Shown here: piece after piece, positions 8,502-17,620 of the stretch
How the letters are laid out: the number at the start of each line of letters is the position of its first letter
How positions within the stretch are numbered: position 1 is the first letter of the stretch
DNA from: Asticcacaulis excentricus
GTDB taxonomy: Bacteria > Pseudomonadota > Alphaproteobacteria > Caulobacterales > Caulobacteraceae
DNA: 64,000 nucleotides
Reading direction: 5' to 3'
Assembly: GCF_003966695.1 (NCBI RefSeq)
Contig: NZ_AP018827.1
Coordinates: 744,001-808,000, forward strand
Notes under the pieces: model-generated
What the model saw: the letters and a program-made list of their open reading frames with translations, nothing else
Databases searched by the model: none
What the model was told of the DNA's origin: nothing
Made by a program: the position numbers and the translations under genes

Positions 8502-10946
8502 TTAGAACCGATACTTCAGGCTGATCGTCGAGGTGCGGCCATTGATGGCGCGGGCGCGCACATAGTTGGTCGCATTGTTGGTGATCGCGCCTTCTTCAAC
8601 CTCGGTGATCCCCAGGACGTCAAAGGCATTGTTGACGTTCAGCGAGACGGTCAAGTCGTCCGTCAGGCTGTAATCGGCAAACAGGTTGGTCTGCACGTAG
8701 CCTGGCATGACCAGTTGGTTGTCGTCCTGCGCGTAAGCGTCGGTGGTGCCGACAAAGTTTGCGCCGAACTCCAGCTTGTCCATCTTGTAGGTCGGCGTGA
8801 ACTGGAACACCCATTCGGCCTGACGGCGCGGACGCTTGCCGACCGCAGTCGGGCTCAGGGCGTCCTTGGTGATCTCGGCCTTGGTGTAGGTGGCCCCACC
8901 GTTGAGGCTGAGATTGCCGATGCGATAGGCGCCTTCAAACTCGATGCCCTTGGCCTCGTACACGCGGTCAAAGAACCTCTGCGAGGTGGCTTCGAAATTC
9001 TGCTCCTCGGTTTCGGCAGCAAAGGCCGTCACAAAGACACTAAGCGGGCCGCTGCGGTACTTCACGCCGGCTTCGGTCTGCTTGACGAAGTCGATGGCGT
9101 CTTCCCGCGAGACCGAACCGTCGTCACGCACCTTACCGAACAGCAGGCGGTCGGCATTGGCGCGCGCGCCCTTCGAATAGCGGGCGAAGTAGGACAGGTG
9201 GTCCGTGGCGCGGTAGTTGGCCCCCAGCGAGTAGGAGGTGTAGCTCCAGTTATAATTGACCGGCTTGGCCGCCGCGTAGTTGACGAACGAGACGCTCTTT
9301 TCCGGATTCGAGATGACGCCGTCACCATTGACGTCGAAATTGGCCATCTGGGTCGAGGCCGCATAGGTGCCGCGGGCCTTGCCTTCATCCTGACGCACCG
9401 AGGCTTCGAGCGTTAGCTTGCCCCATTCGCCGCTGGCGATAACATAGGGGGCCACGATGTCGTACTGCACATCATAATGACGGGTGCAGCAATTGCCCCA
9501 CACCGGCACGCCGTAAGCAAACAAGCCGTTTTGCGACAGGTTGGTGTTGCCGGCATAGAGGTTGAGCAGGCGCGCATTGTCACCGGCCACTTCCATGGCG
9601 TAGCTGTTCCACACCCAGTCCATATTGATCGTCTGCGACGAATTATAGAGACCAAAGGTCAGGTCGATCTTCGAGCCCAGGGCGTCAAACGTCTTTTGCA
9701 GCTTGAGGTCGTTGGCCGAATTGTCGAGGCTGTTCAGGCGCGTATTGAAGGTGTGCATGATCATGGCCAGACCCGTATAGGTCGAACCGGCATTTGGCCC
9801 ATTGGCCACCACAAGGCGCGTCCCCGCTGTGCCGAGGGCTGAATTTATACCCGACACAATCTCCGCCGAAGTACCCACCGTCGCCGGGAAGGGCGCGATA
9901 AAGTTGGCCTCGGTCTTGGCGAAGCGAAACTTGTCGCTCAGCGTCCAGCCGCCGCCGATGTCAAACTGCGCTTCACCGTTGAAGACAAGGCTTTTCGGGG
10001 CCATGCCGTCGCGCACATTGGTCACCGAGCGATTGTTGCTGCCGTTCAAACCGGCGTCCTGCATGAAATAGACCGAGTGGATGGTGTCGGACTTGGCATC
10101 TAGCCCCGGTGCCGACGACCATTTCGGGTCGCCATTGGTGCCCGTCACCTTCATCGGCATGGGCAGGTAACCGATCGACTTGTCATTCAGATATTTGACG
10201 CCCAGACGCAGGAAGCCGTTATCGAACTTGCGCGTAATATTGGCCTTGATCTGCCCGCCCTGATTGGCGGTGTAACCGGCCTTGCGCGGCCCTTCGCCAG
10301 AGCGGTAGAAACCTCCGATATGAAAGTCGATCTTATCCGACAGCGCGCCGCCATATTCAAAATCACCGCGCGTCTGACCGAAGTCGATACCCTGCGTCAG
10401 TTGCAGCGTACCGCCTTCCTTCGCACCGGTCTTCGAAATGATATTGATGATACCGCCCGGTGAATTGGAGGCCAGAGTCGAGGCCGTGCCGCCGCGGATG
10501 GCTTCGACGCGACCGACCGTCAGATCGGTACGCAGGAAGATGTCGGCATTACCAAAGGCGATGTCGCCGAACTCCAGAATGGGCAGGCCGTCTTCCTGAA
10601 GCTGAAGGAACTTGGCCCCGCCGGCCGCGACCGGCAGGCCGCGCACGGCGATATTGGCATTGCCTTCGCCGCCGGTCGATTCGGAGCGCACACCGGGGAT
10701 GTTGCGGAAGACTTCGGCGGCCGAACGCGGCGCGAACTTCTGCATTTCCTCGACCTGAATGGCGCTGACCGAGATCGAGGTGTCGAGCTTGTTGGCCTTG
10801 CGCGCCACACCGGTGACGATCACTTCGGTCACCCCCGAATCGGCGCTGGTATCAGCGGCCTGATCCTGCGCCGAAGCGGGTGAACCCAGAACCGCCATGA
10901 GCGCCACCAACGAAACCCCGCCGGTCGTCCATATCGACTTAGACAT
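8502..10946 (-). CDS. TonB-dependent outer-membrane receptor, probable sucrose uptake
   Basis: A receptor of about 814 residues. A signal peptide (MSKSIWTTGGVSLVALMAVL, cleaved after the alanine in SPASAQ) precedes a TonB-box-like stretch (EVIVTG), a plug domain and a 22-strand-type barrel ending in the required aromatic residue (SLKYRF). The start at 10946 is preferred over the longer frame: AGGAGG lies seven bases upstream and the signal peptide begins there. It corresponds to SuxA in the Xanthomonas sucrose system. A LacI-type palindrome lies about 100 bases upstream of the start. Confidence 0.93.
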   Translation of the reverse strand: MSKSIWTTGGVSLVALMAVLGSPASAQDQAADTSADSGVTEVIVTGVARKANKLDTSISVSAIQVEEMQKFAPRSAAEVFRNIPGVRSESTGGEGNANIAVRGLPVAAGGAKFLQLQEDGLPILEFGDIAFGNADIFLRTDLTVGRVEAIRGGTASTLASNSPGGIINIISKTGAKEGGTLQLTQGIDFGQTRGDFEYGGALSDKIDFHIGGFYRSGEGPRKAGYTANQGGQIKANITRKFDNGFLRLGVKYLNDKSIGYLPMPMKVTGTNGDPKWSSAPGLDAKSDTIHSVYFMQDAGLNGSNNRSVTNVRDGMAPKSLVFNGEAQFDIGGGWTLSDKFRFAKTEANFIAPFPATVGTSAEIVSGINSALGTAGTRLVVANGPNAGSTYTGLAMIMHTFNTRLNSLDNSANDLKLQKTFDALGSKIDLTFGLYNSSQTINMDWVWNSYAMEVAGDNARLLNLYAGNTNLSQNGLFAYGVPVWGNCCTRHYDVQYDIVAPYVIASGEWGKLTLEASVRQDEGKARGTYAASTQMANFDVNGDGVISNPEKSVSFVNYAAAKPVNYNWSYTSYSLGANYRATDHLSYFARYSKGARANADRLLFGKVRDDGSVSREDAIDFVKQTEAGVKYRSGPLSVFVTAFAAETEEQNFEATSQRFFDRVYEAKGIEFEGAYRIGNLSLNGGATYTKAEITKDALSPTAVGKRPRRQAEWVFQFTPTYKMDKLEFGANFVGTTDAYAQDDNQLVMPGYVQTNLFADYSLTDDLTVSLNVNNAFDVLGITEVEEGAITNNATNYVRARAINGRTSTISLKYRF

Positions 10947-11046
10947 ATTATTCCTCCTGATGAAGCGCGTGGCTTCGCATTTTTCATTACGTCCGGACGG
11001 GATATCTGAGTCTCGCTCCAGACCTGCTTCGAAAAACATCATTTGT

Positions 11047-11060
11047 TGTAAACGTTTTCA
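11047..11060. promoter_or_regulatory. Candidate LacI-family operator upstream of the sucrose receptor
   Basis: TGTAAACGTTTTCA is a 14-base palindrome with a central CG and one mismatched pair, the classic form of LacI-family sites. It lies about 100 bases before the receptor start and is the best candidate target for the LacI regulator at 6029. Confidence 0.55.
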
Positions 11061-11204
11061 AGTTAATTCTTTCTAAAAAAGCCGATCCAGGCCTAAAAGA
11101 GTTGGCATTTGGCATTTTTGCCACAGACAAGCCGTTCAAATTCGCCAGATTGGCTAAGCTCAGCAATATTTCACTTGTAATCCTTTTCATTTTGAATGTA
11201 TCTA

Positions 11205-11276
11205 AATACAGGACGCGATTGCGATCCCTCTTCCCTACCCTTGGGCCGCCGTCGTGTGTACGGCGGCCCGCTTTTT
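11205..11276 (+). ncRNA. Possible short transcript (small RNA or attenuated leader)
   Basis: A promoter-like pair (TTGTAA, 18-base spacer, TATCTA) is followed about 40 bases later by a strong intrinsic terminator, with no open frame between. This would yield an RNA of about 65-70 bases: either a small RNA or a prematurely ended leader of the amylosucrase gene. No family is recognised. Confidence 0.25.
11243..11276 (+). terminator. Strong rho-independent terminator upstream of amylosucrase
   Basis: A perfect ten-base stem (GGGCCGCCGT / ACGGCGGCCC) with a seven-base loop is followed by GCTTTTT. It points along the plus strand although no plus-strand gene precedes it, so it must end a short RNA, act as an attenuator for the gene at 11499, or protect that gene from read-through. 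Confidence 0.75.
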
Positions 11277-11295
11277 CAGAACGGGAACTCCTGGA

Positions 11296-11339
11296 GCGCA
11301 ATCCGATAAAGTGGGGACCACTTTTCGGAAAAATTGCGC
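11296..11339. repeat. Palindromic dispersed repeat
   Basis: Nested inverted repeats: GCGCAAT / ATTGCGC outside, and a stem built on AAAGTGG / CCACTTT within. The core resembles those at 8391-8500 and 60841-60903. Confidence 0.6.
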
Positions 11340-11393
11340 GACCAAACAAAAACGTGGAGCCATTCGGCGGCGCATCTTAGCCGACGAATGCTC

Positions 11394-11494
11394 TAGAGCG
11401 TATTTCGTTCAAATTGAATCGAAACATCGCTCTAAATTTTTGATGTTTACGCGCTTTTTTATCCGAAAAGTGCGTTACACTTTTCGGAAAGCGC
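11394..11494. repeat. Compound palindromic repeat before amylosucrase
   Basis: The stretch opens with an AGAGCG...CGCTCT inverted repeat and contains a perfect ten-base stem, CCGAAAAGTG / CACTTTTCGG (11463-11487), around five bases. It ends against the ATG of the amylosucrase gene at 11499, so it also occupies the position where the ribosome binding site should be. Confidence 0.65.
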
Positions 11495-11498
11495 TCTG

Positions 11499-13262
11499 AT
11501 GCCTGATACGATTCATGCCTCTGCTGATCTGTCCTGCGACCCGCTGTGGTGTCAGGCGGAAGCCTGCCTGCGCACGCTTTATGGTGGCGATCCCCGCTTT
11601 GAACACAGCCTCAGCGACCTGAAAGCCCGCGTGGCTGATGCGCGCAGCGCGCGTCCCGCCGCCCTGCGTCACCTCGATATCGTCCGCGCCGATACGCCCA
11701 ACTGGTTCCTCAAACCCGGCCGCCCCGCCTATTGCACCTATATCGACCGTTTCGCAGGCACGCTTGAAGGCACGACGCAGCATCTCGACTATCTCGAAGG
11801 CCTTAAGGTCGGCATCTTCCACCCCCTGCCCCTGCTGAAACCGCGCGAAGGCAATTCGGATGGCGGCTTTGCCGTAGCCGATTACCGCGAGGTCGATCCG
11901 CGTCTGGGGACCATGGAAGATTTGCGAGCGCTGGCGGCTCATCTGCGGGCACGCGATATGTCGCTGGTGCTTGACATGGTGTGTAATCACACGGCGCGCG
12001 AACACCCCTGGGCGCAGAAGATGCTGGCCGGTGAACCGGCCTTTGCCGACTTCTATATCGTGCTCGATTCGGCGAATGAGGTCGCCGAATGGGAAGCAGC
12101 ACTTCAGGACGTCTTCCCGGATACAGCGCCGGGCAGCTTCACCTATGACGCCGAAGCCGGTGGCTATGTGTGGACGACCTTCTATCCGTTTCAGTGGGAC
12201 CTGAATTACGCCAATCCGCGCGTCTTTGTCGAAATGGCCGACAGCCTGTTCTTTCTGGCCAATGCCGGGGTGGAGGGTTTCCGCCTCGATTCAACGGCCT
12301 ACCTGTGGAAGCGCAAGGGCACGATCAGCCGCAACCTGCCGGAAACACACCTGATCCTTCAGGCCCTGCGCGCCCTGCTGACACTGGTCGCGCCTTCGAC
12401 CTTCCTGCTGGCCGAAGCCATCGAATCGCAGGCCTCGGTCCTGCCCTTTTTCGGCACGCCGCAGGCGCGCGAATGCGATCTGGCCTATAATAACGGCGTC
12501 ATGACCGCCCTGTGGGGCGCTCTGGCCGATCAGAAGGCCGATGTGCTCAAAACCACGATAGAGCGCGCCGGAGAAAAGCCGGGGCATGGCCACTGGCTTA
12601 ACTATGTGCGCTGCCATGACGACATCATCTGGCTGGCCCTGTCCGATACGGCCGCGCCGGAACGCCTCAAACACTGGTCCGATTTCTTTGCCGGCAAGAG
12701 CTCCTATGCGAAGGGCGAGGCGTTTCAGGCCCCGGAAGGCTTCCCGGCCTCCGGTTGCGGCATGGCAGCCAGCCTGTGCGGCGGCAAAGACGACCCGCAG
12801 ATGCCCGCGCGCCTCAAGCTGCTTTATGGTGTCACCTACGCACTCGAAGGCGTGCCGCTGCTGTATATGGGCGATGAAATCGCGCTGGAAAATTTCGACG
12901 CCTATCGCGACGATCCGGAGCTTAAGGACGAGGTGCGCTGGCTGCACCGTCCGGTGATGGACTGGGACAGGGCCGAGCGCCGCCACGCCCCCGGCTCTGT
13001 AGAACACGACATGTACGCCTTCCATCGACAACTGGCCGACACCCTGTCGGGGCTCGATTTCACGCCGGGACAGACCGTGCGCACTGAGGCCGAGGAGCGT
13101 CTTGTGATTATCGAACGCCCGCTCGCGGCGGGCCGTTTTGTCTGCGTCGCCAATCTCAGCGGCGAACCCGTCATCCATGCGGTCGCGGGCCGCGTACTGA
13201 TAGGCTCAGACAATGACACCCTGCCCGCCTATGGGCTGCGCTGGTTTATCGAAGAGGCCTGA
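11499..13262 (+). CDS. Amylosucrase-like GH13 glucosyltransferase/hydrolase
   Basis: A 587-residue GH13 enzyme close to amylosucrases, which split sucrose and transfer glucose onto alpha-glucan while releasing fructose. The signature LLKPREGNSDGGFAVADYR is typical. The catalytic set is present: nucleophile Asp in GFRLDST near residue 263, acid/base Glu in LLAEAIE near 305, and Asp in VRCHDDI near 374. It is shorter than the roughly 640-residue Neisseria enzyme. There is no signal peptide, so it works in the cytoplasm. Released fructose fits the fructokinase gene two bases downstream. The start has no good Shine-Dalgarno because a palindromic repeat abuts it. Hydrolysis rather than transfer cannot be excluded. 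Confidence 0.9.
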   Translation: MPDTIHASADLSCDPLWCQAEACLRTLYGGDPRFEHSLSDLKARVADARSARPAALRHLDIVRADTPNWFLKPGRPAYCTYIDRFAGTLEGTTQHLDYLEGLKVGIFHPLPLLKPREGNSDGGFAVADYREVDPRLGTMEDLRALAAHLRARDMSLVLDMVCNHTAREHPWAQKMLAGEPAFADFYIVLDSANEVAEWEAALQDVFPDTAPGSFTYDAEAGGYVWTTFYPFQWDLNYANPRVFVEMADSLFFLANAGVEGFRLDSTAYLWKRKGTISRNLPETHLILQALRALLTLVAPSTFLLAEAIESQASVLPFFGTPQARECDLAYNNGVMTALWGALADQKADVLKTTIERAGEKPGHGHWLNYVRCHDDIIWLALSDTAAPERLKHWSDFFAGKSSYAKGEAFQAPEGFPASGCGMAASLCGGKDDPQMPARLKLLYGVTYALEGVPLLYMGDEIALENFDAYRDDPELKDEVRWLHRPVMDWDRAERRHAPGSVEHDMYAFHRQLADTLSGLDFTPGQTVRTEAEERLVIIERPLAAGRFVCVANLSGEPVIHAVAGRVLIGSDNDTLPAYGLRWFIEEA

Positions 13263-13264
13263 TC

Positions 13265-14152
13265 ATGCCCTATTTCGCAGCCCTTGAGGTCGGCGGCACC
13301 AAGGTCAATGTCGCTGCCGGTTCCGGCCCGGACGACCTTCAGACCCTGCGCATCCCTACGCGCGCCCCGCAAGAGACGTGGCCGGAGGTGCTCCGGGCAC
13401 TGGACACCCTGTCGCAAGGGCGCGCCTTCGACGCCATCGGCATAGCCAGCTTTGGCCCCATCGACGTCAACCCCCAGAGCCCCACCTATGGCCGCTTTCG
13501 CAAGACGCCCAAGCCGGGCTGGAGCGGTTTTGACCTGCTGAGCCCGTTGACCGAGACCTATCCCGAAGTGCCGATTGGCCTCGATACCGACGTTAACGGC
13601 GCGGCCCTCGGTGAAAAACGCTGGGGCGGGGCCAAAGACCTCGACACCTTTGTCTATGTGACGGTCGGCACGGGTCTGGGCGTCGGGCTGGTCGTCGCCG
13701 ATCAGCCGGTGCACGGCCTGTTGCACCCCGAAGCCGGGCATATCCGCGTGCGTCGCCACCCGGACGACACCTATGCCGGCCATTGCCCCTTCCACGGCGA
13801 CTGCTGCGAAGGCTTGAGCTGCGGCCCGGCCATCGAAGCGCGCACCGGGCAGAAGGCCGAGACCCTGCCACCCGACCACGCCGTGTGGGGCATGGTGGGC
13901 GACTATCTGGGGCAGTTGTTCTGCAATCTGGCCCTGATCACGTCGGCTCAGCGGATTCTGGTGGGCGGCGGTGTGGGGTTGAACGAACCGGTCCTTAAGG
14001 CCTCGCGTCAGACCTGCCACCGGCTGCTCAATGGCTATCTGGAGGCGCTGGACTTTGCCGACAGTATGGACAGCTATATTCAGGCGGCGTATCTGGGCGA
14101 CCGCGCGGGGATGCTGGGGGCTATCGAACTGGCCCGCCGGGCTCTGGTTTAG
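13265..14152 (+). CDS. ROK-family fructokinase
   Basis: A 295-residue ROK kinase. The ATP motif is at the N-terminus (ALEVGGTKVNVA), the sugar-binding glutamate region is HPEAGHIRV, and the zinc motif CPFHGDCCEGL follows, as in bacterial fructokinases. It phosphorylates fructose to fructose-6-phosphate in the cytoplasm. It follows the amylosucrase gene by two bases and is surely co-transcribed, which completes a sucrose to alpha-glucan plus fructose-6-phosphate route. Glucokinase activity is a less likely alternative given the context. Confidence 0.9.
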   Translation: MPYFAALEVGGTKVNVAAGSGPDDLQTLRIPTRAPQETWPEVLRALDTLSQGRAFDAIGIASFGPIDVNPQSPTYGRFRKTPKPGWSGFDLLSPLTETYPEVPIGLDTDVNGAALGEKRWGGAKDLDTFVYVTVGTGLGVGLVVADQPVHGLLHPEAGHIRVRRHPDDTYAGHCPFHGDCCEGLSCGPAIEARTGQKAETLPPDHAVWGMVGDYLGQLFCNLALITSAQRILVGGGVGLNEPVLKASRQTCHRLLNGYLEALDFADSMDSYIQAAYLGDRAGMLGAIELARRALV

Positions 14153-14233
14153 AACCCCTTTTAGCTACACATACCTTTAGCCCAAAGCTCCACGCATGGA
14201 GGTAGCGGAAAGCGCCTATCCGCATTCTGTATG

Positions 14234-17200
14234 CTACACCTTGCGGTCCAGCATTTCGCGCACCCGCGCCGCCAGTTCCTCGATACTGAACGGCTTGCCG
14301 ATCAGTTCGACCCCGGCATCGACCACGCCATTGTGCACGACGGCATTGCGCGTATAGCCGGAGGTAAAGAGGACTTTCAGATCAGGTCTTGCCTTCTGGG
14401 CTGCATCGGCCAGCTTGCGGCCATTGATTTCCGGCATCACGATGTCGGTAAACAGCAGCCGGATTTCCGGATTGGCGTCCAGAAGCCGCAACGCCGCCGC
14501 CGCCGAGTCGGCCTCCAGCACACGGTAGCCCAGTTCGGTCAGGGCATCGCAGCTAAAGCGACGCACCACGGCCTCATCATCGACCACCAGAATGACATCG
14601 CGCGCTTCCCCCGGCAAAAGCACGCCCTCGGCCGGCCCGTTGTCAGGCGCGACCACATCCACGCCGCTCAGTCGCGGCAGATAGATCTTGACCGTCGTGC
14701 CCTGCCCCGGCTCCGAATAGATGCGGACGTGGCCGTTCGACTGCTTGACGAAGCCATAGACCTGACTGAGGCCCAGCCCGGTCCCCTTGCCGACGCCCTT
14801 CGTGGTAAAGAAGGGGTCGAAGGCACGGGCGATAACGTCCGGCGGCATCCCGCAGCCTGTATCGCTGACGGCGATCAGCACATACTGACCGGTCGCCACG
14901 CCGATCTCTTCGGCCACATAGCGTGAATCGAGGTGGGCGTTCTGGGTTTCGATGGTCAGCCGCCCGCCGTCGGGCATGGCATCGCGGGCATTGACCCCCA
15001 GATTGAGCAGGACGTTTTCTAACTGGTTGGGATCAACATGCACCGGCCACGCCCCGGCGGCCAGCACGGTTTCAAGCTGAATGGCCCCGCCCAGCGAATG
15101 GGCCAGCAACTCCGACATACCCCCCACCAGCCGATTGACATTGACCGTTTCGGGCCGCAGCGGTTGCTGACGCGAAAAGGCCAGCAGGCGCTGGGTCAGG
15201 TTGGCGGCGCGCTTGGCCCCCTCCAGACCTTGCGTCACATAGTGACGGGCGCGCACATCTTCGGTGCCGATACGGCGGTTGAGCAGTTCAAGCGACCCCA
15301 TAACAACAGCCAGCATGTTATTGAAATCATGTGCAATACCACCGGTTAGCTGACCCACCGCCTCCATCTTCTGCGACTGCCGCAACTGCTCCTCAAGCTG
15401 ACGCTTAGCCGTCACGTCGATACCAACCCCTGTGCGCCGCATCGGCAATCCATTTTCAAAATAGGTATGGCCGCGCGACAACACCCAGTGCACTGAGCCA
15501 TCCGGGTGGATCAGGCGATATTCCAGTTCGATATCGCCGTGGCGAGTCAGGCCTTCGGCCATAGTGGTGCGCAAGGCCGCCCGGTCATCGGGATGCACGT
15601 TGGAGAGAAACACCTTGCGGCTGACGCCGCTCACGCCCGCTTTGGGATCGAGCGCATAGACGCTGGCAATACACTCATCATAGTGAAAGAGGTCGCTGGC
15701 CACATCATAGGTCCACACGCCGATGCCATCGACGGCCCCCAGCGCCAGACGGGCAAAATCGCGGCTGTCCTCCAGTTCGCGGGCGCGCCGGATGTCGTCG
15801 CTAATGTCGCGCGCCACGCAATAGACAAGGCCGTTTTCCTCGTTCGCTGTCCACGAAAAGGTTCGATAGCGGCCGTCGCGATCCCGAAGCCGGTTCTCAA
15901 AGCGCCACGTACTGCCACCCGCCGCCAGAGAGCGCAGTTGCGTGCGCGTCTTGTCATGATCGTCGGGGTGTTCAAGCCACTGCGCGGTCTGACCGATCAG
16001 TTCCTCGTCCGTCCAGCCCAGCAGACGGGTCCAGGCCGCACTGACCTTCAGCCAGCGGCCTTCACTGTCGGTAATCAGGAACGGGTCCTGCGACAGGGAC
16101 CACAGCCGGTCGCGCTCCTCAAGCTCGCGCACGGTTTGCAGCAGGAGGACGTCCTGCTCCAGTCGCTGCGTCACGTCATAAGCAAACTGATAGGCACCGA
16201 TAATCTCGCCATCGAGCCCGTACAGCGGGGCGGCGCGGATTTCATAGGCCCGGCGCACCCGCGTCTCTTCGCCAAACTCTTCTATCGTGAGTACGGATTC
16301 ACCCGACAGCGCCTGATCCCACAGGGCCCGCACATGGGTCACGGCGTCGGGGTGATCGGCCAGCCGTTCCAGCAGGTTGTCGCCAACGCGCGGCGTAATG
16401 CCGAACAGACGCTGAAACTCGGCAACGGTGGCACGATTAATAGCGCGCCAGTTATAGTTGGTGTCGATGACATGGATGAAGGCTTCGGTCGCTTCGACCA
16501 CATCGGCCAGTATCTTGCGCTCGGCCAGAGCGTGCGTCACCCGGTCTTCCAGAGTCACATTGAGCGCCTTCAGGGCGTCTTCGGCGCGCTTGTGCTCCGT
16601 CACATCATAGCCGCCGACGAAGATGCCCGTCACCGCGCCCTTGTCGTCGAAGACGGGCTGATAGATGAAATCGATATAGCGCGTCTCGCTCTGGTTGGAG
16701 AGGTTGACCGGAAAACTGCGCGAGGTGAAGGGCTGCCCACTGCGGTACACCTCGTCCAGCAGTTCGTAAAAGCCCTGATCCGCCACTTCGGGAAACAGTT
16801 GCCGCACACTGTGCCCAAGATAGTCGCGCTCACCGGCAATGGTGCGATAGGCCTCATTGACATAGGTAAAGACGTGGTCCGGCCCTTCCAGCGTCGCCAC
16901 AAAACCCGGCATGTGGCGCAATGACCGCGCCTGACTTTCACGCTCGGCGGTGGCGGCGCGTTCCGCCAGAACCTTGCGTGTCGTTTCGACCACGATGGCC
17001 AGAATACCGGCCGGGCTTCCGCCCTCATCGCGCACCGGCGAATAGTCGATATCAAACCAGATGTGTTCCGGCTGTCCCGACCGGTTGAGTTCAAAATGCA
17101 CGTCGCGATAGGCCAGCGTCTGACCCGCCAGCCCGGTCCGGACAACATTATCATTGAAGTCTGACGCCTCCGGCCACGCTTCGCGCGCCCCCATTCCGAG

Positions 17201-17479
17201 GATTTGCGGATGTTTGCCCGCCGCAATCTGCGCATAGCCGTCATTATACAGCAGTATCCCTGCTTCACCCCACAACAGGGCCATAGGTACGTGCGAGGCG
17301 ACGATCAGGCTGACGCAGGTCTTCAGGCAGGCGGGCCACGTTTCGATGTCGCCCAGTTCGCTCTGCGACCAGTCTTTTTCTGCAATCAGGCGTCCGCACG
17401 CCCCGCCGATGGACAACAGACTGCGGGCATAGCCGCCAGCGGATAGGGGCGCAAAGCGTGCGTCATCACGGGCGGACAT
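14234..17479 (-). CDS. Multi-PAS hybrid histidine kinase with C-terminal receiver
   Basis: A 1081-residue sensor kinase without clear membrane spans. At least four PAS-type sensor modules fill residues 50-690. They are followed by the H-box [10 protein letters not shown] (His near 715), a GHKL ATPase domain ([22 protein letters not shown]) and a receiver domain with phosphoacceptor Asp in [10 protein letters not shown] near 1010. This cytoplasmic multi-PAS type is common in Alphaproteobacteria and senses unknown small signals or redox state. It stands alone, between the convergent fructokinase gene and the divergent GH53 gene, so no partner is indicated. Confidence 0.92.
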   Translation of the reverse strand: MSARDDARFAPLSAGGYARSLLSIGGACGRLIAEKDWSQSELGDIETWPACLKTCVSLIVASHVPMALLWGEAGILLYNDGYAQIAAGKHPQILGMGAREAWPEASDFNDNVVRTGLAGQTLAYRDVHFELNRSGQPEHIWFDIDYSPVRDEGGSPAGILAIVVETTRKVLAERAATAERESQARSLRHMPGFVATLEGPDHVFTYVNEAYRTIAGERDYLGHSVRQLFPEVADQGFYELLDEVYRSGQPFTSRSFPVNLSNQSETRYIDFIYQPVFDDKGAVTGIFVGGYDVTEHKRAEDALKALNVTLEDRVTHALAERKILADVVEATEAFIHVIDTNYNWRAINRATVAEFQRLFGITPRVGDNLLERLADHPDAVTHVRALWDQALSGESVLTIEEFGEETRVRRAYEIRAAPLYGLDGEIIGAYQFAYDVTQRLEQDVLLLQTVRELEERDRLWSLSQDPFLITDSEGRWLKVSAAWTRLLGWTDEELIGQTAQWLEHPDDHDKTRTQLRSLAAGGSTWRFENRLRDRDGRYRTFSWTANEENGLVYCVARDISDDIRRARELEDSRDFARLALGAVDGIGVWTYDVASDLFHYDECIASVYALDPKAGVSGVSRKVFLSNVHPDDRAALRTTMAEGLTRHGDIELEYRLIHPDGSVHWVLSRGHTYFENGLPMRRTGVGIDVTAKRQLEEQLRQSQKMEAVGQLTGGIAHDFNNMLAVVMGSLELLNRRIGTEDVRARHYVTQGLEGAKRAANLTQRLLAFSRQQPLRPETVNVNRLVGGMSELLAHSLGGAIQLETVLAAGAWPVHVDPNQLENVLLNLGVNARDAMPDGGRLTIETQNAHLDSRYVAEEIGVATGQYVLIAVSDTGCGMPPDVIARAFDPFFTTKGVGKGTGLGLSQVYGFVKQSNGHVRIYSEPGQGTTVKIYLPRLSGVDVVAPDNGPAEGVLLPGEARDVILVVDDEAVVRRFSCDALTELGYRVLEADSAAAALRLLDANPEIRLLFTDIVMPEINGRKLADAAQKARPDLKVLFTSGYTRNAVVHNGVVDAGVELIGKPFSIEELAARVREMLDRKV

Positions 17480-17560
17480 GGAAACCTTGGGGAACAGAGC
17501 CAGTATATCCCTTGGCTAAACGGCAGAGTATAAGTTTTCAATAATTCCTATATGACGCAC

Positions 17561-17595
17561 AGCGGCGGAAAAGACCGCGCGCTTCATCTTGGTTA
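17561..17595 (+). promoter_or_regulatory. Predicted ECF-sigma promoter before GH53 galactanase
   Basis: AGCGGCGGAAA, nine bases, then GCTTCATCTTGG followed by TTA. The same two blocks with the same nine-base spacing occur before the TonB receptor (20825) and a weaker copy before the sigma gene (19211). GGAAA matches the usual -35 of FecI-group sigma factors. The ATG is about 25 bases downstream. Confidence 0.6.
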
Positions 17596-17620
17596 GGGAC
17601 AGTCCTTTCTGGAGTTTCTC

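Larger units (their letters stand above)
11043..11498. other. Intergenic region: operator, terminator and repeat elements
   Basis: This 456-base gap between the divergent receptor and amylosucrase genes holds no convincing gene. It contains a LacI-type palindrome (11047-11060), a possible promoter (TTGTAA 11175-11180, TATCTA 11199-11204, 18-base spacer), a strong terminator (11243-11276), and two palindromic repeat elements (11296-11339 and 11394-11494). Confidence 0.7.
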
